Below, piece after piece: positions 57,695 through 64,000 of a stretch of DNA of 64,000 nucleotides. The stretch is taken from NCBI GenBank assembly GCA_020747015.1, contig JAGTJM010000025.1, forward strand, positions 372,001-436,000, given 5' to 3'. The position numbers were made by a program, and so were the translations under genes. This DNA comes from Pyrenochaeta sp. MPI-SDFR-AT-0127. Taxonomy: Eukaryota > Ascomycota > Dothideomycetes > Pleosporales > Cucurbitariaceae. Under the pieces are notes generated by a model that was given only the letters and a program-made list of their open reading frames with translations, was not told where the DNA came from and searched no databases. Within the stretch, counting starts at the first letter, position 1. The number at the start of each line of letters is the position of its first letter.

Positions 57695-59519
57695 TCACAC
57701 TTTCTCATCTGCTGCCTGGTTTTGGCGTTGCGCTCTCCGCCACCATCTCCTCTCTTTGGGAGTACCGAGGCACAGCCACCCGCCAAATGTTATGGTGAGG
57801 AGCAGCACCGTTAGCACCACGAAAATCCACATCTCAGACGAGAAATTTAGCGACGCGGGGCTGACTTTCGAGTTCACTGTAATGTACCCCATGCTAAGGA
57901 ATTGCTAAGCCCCGTCAGCCTTTGCGCAGATGTGCCTGACACGGTGTTTTCGACTTACCGAGACAAATGATGCCGGAAGATATATCGATGTCAACCATGT
58001 TACCTTTTTTAATGTTGAAGCATCTCGCTGGGACTTGGTCGTTAGTTTGACCATGTTCTTGCTGTCTATATCAGCCAGCCTGGCCATCTCATTCGAGTTC
58101 TCGCTGCTTGTCTTCAGAGAGTCAAGTCCGCGGAAAGAGATTATATCTTGCATCTTTGTTTTTATCAGCGGTTGTTCGAGATGTGCAGTAGATCTAATGT
58201 ACCAAACTTGAACCACTCCTGGCACGCTCAAGCAGATTGTCGACCCGAGTGGACTGGAGCCTCAGCTCTTCCAAGAAAAGATCTACATTTGAACTTCCGA
58301 GGAGAGTTTCCTTAGCTTTAGTACAGATGCTTGTATTCGAGCCCAAAATGTACTTGGAGGCATTCATTCGATCATGGATGACCTGTACGTCCTGAAAGTC
58401 GGAATATTCGATGGTCAGCACTGGCATTTTCTCAAGCTTTCTGCGACCTTCAACACGAGACACATGTGCTTTTGAAATCTACGATTACTTGAGTTAACGG
58501 TTTCATCACAGAATTCTTTCAGAAGGGCTATCATACCAAATCGGCGAGCTTCGATTCCCAAAAGGTTAAGTACCATCGCCACTGCCAGGTCGAATGTGAT
58601 AAAGCTAGGTTATGGATATCTCGCCATGTTGGTAGTAGCCCGGTCTTAGCTCGTGCATCTTTGAGTCGTTGCTGGAAGGACATCATTGGGTTAAGAATGA
58701 TGAATGTGTCACTTCCAGTTGCGGAATCATGTTGGTGATAAAGTCCTAGCTGTCTTATAGACCAAGGCTCGTCGGAACCGTCACGTCCGTGTTTCTCAAC
58801 ATTTTTCAGAAGATAACATAATTCTGCTGACGATGAGCTATGAACTTTCACGATAACAAAGCACTCACCGGATACATTGCCGCTTTGCCAGCTGTAGCAG
58901 CCACCAAGCGAGTCGCTGGTCTCCGAGGTTAGTTTGCCAAAAGCGCATAGAACGTCAATAAAGGCTGGAAAAATGTTGAAATGGTGGATAAGGCTTCGAA
59001 GAGCATTTTCGGAAACGGTCAAACGATCCCAAGAGAATCGTTGTGGCACCAATCTGGTTCCATCAGTCAGAAACTATTACACAGGAAAAGTGAATAATTA
59101 CATTATTCGTGTCCCTTTAAATTGTGTAGTCTGTAAGTATGTGTTTAAGTCGCTAACATTCGTGAAAATCCAATCTGCAGAAGTTAATATTTAGTTCATC
59201 TGGCTTTCGTCGATCATGGGATACTCTTACCCCTAGCTCCGCTTTCTATCAACTTGATTTGTAGTTCTTCATCAGGAACAAGTGTGCGCTTCGAGTTCTC
59301 GTTCAGGATATTCTCAAAATGACTGGTATCAAAGACATACGGATCGCAAGGTCCCGAAGTTAACGATCCTGAGCGAAGATCGACCGCCATGCTGAAAACG
59401 GCAACAATAAACGATACAGAGCTGACTTCCGGATGCAGATACAGAATCAAAGCCCTCTCAGAAGAGACGAGAGGTGGAGGACAATTTAGGGTAAAGTCAT
59501 CTTGATTATAAAGTGACAT
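57695..59519 (-). CDS. CorA-like transporter-domain membrane protein lacking the GMN motif
   Basis: Six exons on the minus strand, 59519-59231, 59174-59102, 59053-58537, 58478-58203, 58153-57959 and 57904-57695, give 519 residues. The N-terminal soluble domain matches the fungal CorA-like type (ILVPQRFSWDRLTVS, then DEPWSIRQLGLYHQ, then ILLNP-like IILNP). A long helical stalk follows, then ASTLKKVTWLTSIYLPASFV, the segment that corresponds to the pore helix of CorA channels. A second membrane helix (WIFVVLTVLLLTITFGGWLCL) and a basic tail complete it. Where canonical CorA has YGMN, this protein reads FLSMGYITVN, so classical Mg selectivity is doubtful. All five introns keep phase. It lies head-to-tail with the kinase gene. 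Function is unknown. Confidence 0.82.
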
Positions 59520-60734
59520 GTACAAATTCCTTCAATCACTGGTCCGCCCACGCAGCCCGTCACCGGTTTGCAGCAGCCACAATAATTAGCGCTCAGCATG
59601 GGCGCAGTTTGCATCAGGCTGTCTTGCCGCTGCGCCTCAGCCTGTTGTCACATTCCTCGCCATACCTTGTTTCTGCCGATCAATCTACAAACAGGCTCTG
59701 GTTTGCAGTTGCGTTGGCGCGTTGGCTTGCTTCCTGGAGCTGATCAAGCTCATCCTTGTCCAGGTCAGTTTACTTCCACTGGAGCAGTAGATGTCAGAAT
59801 CAACATACGTTGGTCAGTCTTTGCAGGGCTGTAAATGATATTTTATTATCTCGAGCCCACTTGCGCGGGTAAGCACTACTCTGCTGAACAGATTTGGGTG
59901 GCACGTACAACGTATCTCCACTGAGTACCAAATCGATCGATATGTGTGTTCACGTAGTTCTCGAATATGTTCCTTCGGATATACCTTGTATTCTCAGCCT
60001 CATGTCGCCCGACTGGAAAGATGTACTAGTACCTTTGGCTTATCACTTGAATGTCGTATTGCTCGGTTGTGGAGTCGGCCATGGCATCCGCGTTATTCGC
60101 GTGAATGTGCCTGGGCGAAATCGAATAAGAGGGGAAGTAGCGATTCTAGTCGACTGATGTGTTTTTAAGCTGACGGAAGGCAAGGCAGCCAGAATGGTAG
60201 AGGGCAAGTATCGGAGGCGTGCTGAAGGAATTCCTTTGAGTCAGTGGCAGGACGCTGGCACGGGCGCGGGGTCACGTACACGGTTCCTTGTTGCCTACAG
60301 GCTCACACAATATTGGCCTGACGAAGTAAGGTGGAGCTTGGTGGGCGCACTGCATATCCGAAGGACTAGGTCGTGGGGGCTGAGGGCGCGGCAGATCTTG
60401 GAACCCCAGCACATGTGAGTACTCCCGTATTTGATCACGCCCTTGCCAGGACTACTTTTGTTGATAATACCACAAAAATCAGCCTTCCATGGAAATAAAG
60501 TCTGTAGGCTAAATTGATGGGAACTAGTGGGCTGATCCAGAAGAAATACAAAGGTAAGGCACAGGCTCAACTTCATATACTTGCCTTACTGACTTGATTA
60601 TGCAATAAGCCTAGAGAACCCAGCCTCAGATTAGCAGTAGTCTGCCTTCAGCGTTACATCCTGAGATACAACACGGAGAACTTCTTTGCTCCTAGGATCC
60701 GTGGTTATTGCTACTGATCGACAACGCGAATAAG
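59520..60734. other. Divergent region between CorA-like and permease genes
   Basis: 1.2 kb between divergent genes. Short frames on both strands (for example 60194-60418 plus, 60295-60576 minus) overlap and cannot be supported; the minus one starts with a signal-like hydrophobic stretch. Confidence 0.4.
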
Positions 60735-62891
60735 ATGTCGCACGTTCCTTTCTACAACAGTCATTTGACACCAGAAAGCCATGAGATACATCGAATCCCA
60801 CGCCTGCCGGTTGCGAATGCATCTTCAGTCCGCTCGCGCTCCGCTCCTGGCTCACGGAATGATGTATCGCAAGAACGAAACAGTCCAGGCCCAAGCACTG
60901 GCAAGCAGTCCAGTGACTCTTCTTCACACGTAACGGCAACCTCAACAGGGGCCGCAAAGACAGCAGCAGAAGCATACATTCGAAATGTTTCTGATCCAGA
61001 ACGCGGAAACCCTCGCATAGATTCAGATCCCTCTAGCCAAGGTTCCCGAAGGCCAGATTTGGGCGACTGGGACGAGAATAAGGCAGCAGTGCCTAGGACG
61101 AACCTGACCATATTAGACGTTGCAGCTTTGATATTGAACAAACAGATTGGCACTGGAATATTTACGACTCCGGGAGCAGTATTATTGTCAACAAGATCAA
61201 AAGGATTGAGCGTTGCCTTATGGACGATCGGCGGGTTCTGGACACTAATGTTTCTGCTCGTCTATCTCGAATTCGGAAATGCCTTGCCCTTCAACGGCGG
61301 TGAGCTTGTGTATCTCGATGAGATTTACCGCCAGCCCGAACTTCTTGCTACGATACTCTTCTCAGGATTCTTCCTGCTTCTTGCCAACTCGTATGGTAAT
61401 TCTATCCAGTTCGCGAAACACGTACTCATCTCTGCTATGCCTGAACTAGAAGAGAGCAAGGACCTCGATCCTCGCCTGATTCGCTATATAGCAATCTCGG
61501 TCGTTACACTAGTATGCCTCATTCATTGGTTTTCAAGCAGAGCTGGGCTCTTCCTTAACAAGCTCGTTGCTTGGTATAAAACAATCTTGCTGTTGGTCAT
61601 ATTTATCGCAGGTATGAGATATAGTGGGAAGCATGGTTCAGAGTGGAACGATGCAGGACATACCGCATCAGCATCTGACGGTATGGCTGGCATGGTAATG
61701 ATATTTTACTCGTACCAAGGTTGGGAGAATGCAAACTACGTGGCTGGAGAAATCCGCGCTTTCGAGGGCCGAACTTCACGACGGACGCTCAATATTGGCG
61801 CTTTGCTCGGCGTCAGTACTGTCTGGGTACTTTACGTGCTTGTCACAGTGGCTTTTGTACGTGCACCGTACAGTATATTAGACCACAGGGTAACATTAAC
61901 TGATGCGTTCTTAGTATCGTGTACTCGACTACGACACACTTACAGGGCCCAATTCTGACCTCGCCGTTGCGCTGAGGTTCGCACCGAAAGTCTTTGGAGC
62001 ATCTACAGCGTTCAAGATATGCATGGCTTTATCTGCGTTTGGCAACGTAATTGCGGTCACGTACACTGCTTCAAAAGGTGTGAAATATCTGCTCTCTGTC
62101 ACCATACTCATACTAACAAAAGACACAGTCAAGCAATCGATTGCCATCCAAAGAATCCTACCGTTCTGGCGATACCTTCAAGCAGACGAGAATACACCGA
62201 AGGGTGCTCTAGTTTTGCACTGGATTACATCGGTCATTTTTATTGCGGCAGCCCCGTCGCCGACGACTCCAGATGGCTATTCCTTTACTATAGGTCTCTA
62301 TACATACGGGCATATATTCTTCAGCAGTAAGTGCAGGATGAAATTGATCCTATATTCAAGCTAACCTTGATGATAGTCTTCGTTGCTCTCGGTCTCCTCA
62401 AGCTCCAAAAGCGTATGAGATCCCCTCCTGACTATTCCAACTACAGGCTCACCTTTTTCCGCTGGAACTGGCTTCTCTACACAGTCCCTATTTTGTTTGC
62501 TCTCGGTAACTTGCTTATATTGGTCTTTGCTGGCAAAACGCACAATGAAGATAAAATCCCCCGGTGGTGGTGGCCAATCATTATATGTTTACTACTTCTA
62601 GCGAGTACCATTTACTGGGCTGGAATGCGCCTCACCATGATCAGAACCAGTGTCGTAAATAGCGCTGGTGATACGCAGACCATCGGTGATCTCATCGGCC
62701 TCAAAGTCGTTGTATACTACAAGGATTCATATAATGTACCACAAATTGTAGAAAAGAACATTGATGAAACGCTGGCAGCTAAGGTGGACGGCAGTAAGCG
62801 CAGGGTTGTTGTACAAACAAGTGGGAAACTTGCTGGTATGGGGGCATACTTCGATAATGTCAGGGAGTTTCTAGTCAAGTATTTGTTCTAG
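60735..62891 (+). CDS. Amino-acid permease, LAT/methionine permease (Mup1/Mup3) type
   Basis: Four exons, 60735-61856, 61915-62077, 62129-62326 and 62377-62891, give 665 residues. A Ser-rich cytosolic N-terminus of about 120 residues precedes a twelve-helix APC-superfamily core. TM1 contains the unwound-helix motif NKQIGTGIFTTPG that binds the amino-acid backbone. Also diagnostic are LPFNGGELVYLDEIY and FSGFFLLLANSYGNSIQFAKH of the Mup family. After splicing, YRVLDYDTLTGPNSDLAVALRFAPKVFG and LPFWRYLQADENTPKGALVLHW restore the core. It is expected to import methionine or related amino acids at the plasma membrane. The C-terminus is extended by about 60 hydrophilic residues. The start ATG at 60735 is in frame with an upstream open stretch but is the first suitable ATG. 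Confidence 0.88.
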
Positions 62892-62944
62892 ATAGCTTAG
62901 CGGACCGTAGCTCTTCCCATAGCTAATCGTTTTCTTTGACTCAC

Positions 62945-63184
62945 TCAGATTGGAGCCGTAACGATGTTTGCCTTCATGAATGCTGCGATCCTCTCCAAAC
63001 TCTCCTGAGGCCAATACTTTTCCCGTGGTCCATATCCCTCAAATACCACACTTCCCTCTGGAATCGGAAACGGATATTCGCCGAGTGTCCTTAGCGATTT
63101 CGGTCTTCGAATATCTTAGTCGCTGTTCAGCGATGTAGGTGATGGGAAAGGTTGAGATACTTACGAACCAGAGTGCTCCGCCAT
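62945..63184 (-). CDS. Small two-exon ORF, 59 residues, unknown
   Basis: Two exons on the minus strand, 63184-63165 and 63104-62945, are separated by a 60-nt intron with GTAAGT donor and GAAG acceptor. The product starts MAEHSGSPKSLRTLGEYPF and continues with Pro/Glu-rich then helical sequence (SLERIAAFMKANIV). The composition is protein-like and the spliced frame is clean. No family is recognised; it might be the last part of a longer gene whose upstream exons I do not see, or an independent small protein. It converges on the permease gene with a gap of only 53 bp. Confidence 0.4.
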
Positions 63185-63685
63185 CTGGGAACACAAACAA
63201 CTTGTCGAAATGTATGAAACTCAAGTCGGCTATTAAAAAGCTTTCCTTTTATCTCTATATAGTTAATATCTGATCAGCATCTTCCATCGATGATTCTCAG
63301 ATTGGCACAGAAAGATCCACAATGGCTGCACTTCGTCATTGATGGCGTCGATGGCGCAATGCGGTTAGCAGAAGAGTGGGAATGCCTATCCGCACGAACG
63401 TACAGCAACCCACATCTGTACAGTCACAAAATTCATGCAGTATTGATCCAAAGTCGGGCTATCCTACTCGATATGTGACAAGGCGAAAGAAAGTAAAATA
63501 GCGACCAAGTCCCGCTCATACATATCAGTCGGATGCTACCAAAGCACTTGAATGGCCGTGTAAATCCCTATGGCTAAATATCGAACATAGAAAAACTAGA
63601 AACATAAAATTCTTTCAGGGCCTCTACGAGCTTCGGAAATATGCACTGATTAAAGCTGCCTTTTCAACTATACTACTCATACCCT
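63185..63685. other. Intergenic region before the hexokinase-family gene end
   Basis: 501 bp; the short plus-strand frame 63290-63478 is not protein-like enough to call. Likely 3' flank of the hexokinase-family gene. Confidence 0.4.
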
Positions 63686-64000
63686 CTACACACTTCTTAT
63701 AGCATCCTTCCGTCTTTCCAACTCCATAGCAGCTATGATGGCACAACCGACTCCACTCCCATCCTCTGCGCTCGTCAATTTGATCGGGCCACCAGCGCCA
63801 TTGGCATCCTCTCCTACCTCTTCGTTCCAGTCTAAAATCTCACCAAGTGCTTTCGCCCAGCGTCTATGGAATTTAGGATGCTTATTTGCTACACTGCCAT
63901 CAGCAGCAACATGCCCATTGCTAATGTTTTCTTTGGTGCATATAGCAGCTATGCCGCACGCACACAGACGTGCACCGCGGACGGCGATGAGTTCGGCAAG
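63686..64000 (-). CDS. Hexokinase-family protein, C-terminal fragment (partial)
   Basis: The minus-strand frame is open from the window edge to TAG at 63686-63688 and covers 105 residues. It contains ARLCACGIAAICTKE, GHVAADGSVANKHP and SAEDGSGVGCAIIAAM, which are the C-terminal adenosine-binding and ATP-contact segments of fungal hexokinase/glucokinase-type kinases. The rest of the gene lies beyond base 64000. An insertion (EEVGEDANGAGG) before the DGSGVG strand separates it from ordinary glycolytic hexokinases, so an atypical hexokinase-like or amino-sugar kinase paralogue is possible. Confidence 0.85.
   Translation of the reverse strand, partial: LAELIAVRGARLCACGIAAICTKENISNGHVAADGSVANKHPKFHRRWAKALGEILDWNEEVGEDANGAGGPIKLTSAEDGSGVGCAIIAAMELERRKDAIRSV

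Noticed and set aside
60194..60576. Plus-strand ORF with a following GTGAGT donor and an overlapping minus-strand ORF with signal-like N-terminus
   Set aside because: Mutually overlapping, short, no recognised domain, and no conserved downstream exon can be proposed with confidence.

Overview
The window is nuclear DNA of a filamentous ascomycete (Pezizomycotina). The gene families suggest a Dothideomycete, perhaps Pleosporales, but that placement is an inference. The evidence is dense intron-containing genes on both strands, mostly 45-80 nt introns with GTAAGT/GTACGT-like donors and CTAAC/CTGAC branch sites, and the typical fungal set SKT5, SMC6, APC2, TFIIIC, SYS1, COA6, mitoferrin, ATG22, MED14 and eIF1. 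I rebuilt exon structures by eye from reading frame, splice signals and remembered family conservation. No rRNA, tRNA, transposon, CRISPR array or convincing secondary-metabolite cluster was seen.

Layout. 1-234: acidic C-terminus of an unidentified gene. 1473-4279 (+): SKT5/CHS4-type chitin synthase activator. 4935-8744 (+): SMC6. 9383-12285 (+): F-box protein. 12914-15670 (+): APC2. 16936-20841 (-): TFIIIC TPR subunit. 21574-22089 (+): small secreted protein. 22284-22939 (-): SYS1. 23292-23848 (+): COA6. 24938-25896 (-): PARG-like protein. 27197-28947 (+): mitochondrial AsnRS. 29811-31138 (+): mitoferrin. 31878-34415 (+): MIT-AAA ATPase. 34684-35567 (+): HOP2. 35966-38276 (-): ATG22. 39570-42962 (+): MED14. 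44559-45276 (+): unknown protein. 45570-48194 (+): DNA ligase I. 48627-49102 (-): eIF1. 50747-53242 (+): secreted, probably GPI-anchored S41 peptidase-like protein. 54160-57238 (-): kinase with a long uncharacterised C-terminus. 57695-59519 (-): CorA-like membrane protein. 60735-62891 (+): amino-acid permease. 62945-63184 (-): 59-residue ORF. 63686-64000 (-): C-terminus of a hexokinase-family protein.

The left two thirds and the 45-49 kb block are housekeeping: chromosome maintenance (SMC6, LIG1, HOP2), cell cycle (APC2), transcription (TFIIIC, MED14), translation (eIF1, mt-AsnRS), mitochondria (COA6, mitoferrin) and vesicle/vacuole function (SYS1, ATG22). The 50-63 kb part is more accessory: secreted peptidase-like protein, kinase, CorA-like protein, permease. 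The genes do not form one pathway.

Most notable: an identical 15-mer carrying an MluI cell-cycle box and an E-box upstream of both SMC6 and LIG1; a perfect iron-GATA (SreA-type) site upstream of mitoferrin; a CaaX prenylation motif in SKT5 that appears only after a 50-nt intron is removed; a GC-AG intron; and a kinase/CorA-like gene pair in which the CorA-like protein lacks the GMN ion-selectivity motif.
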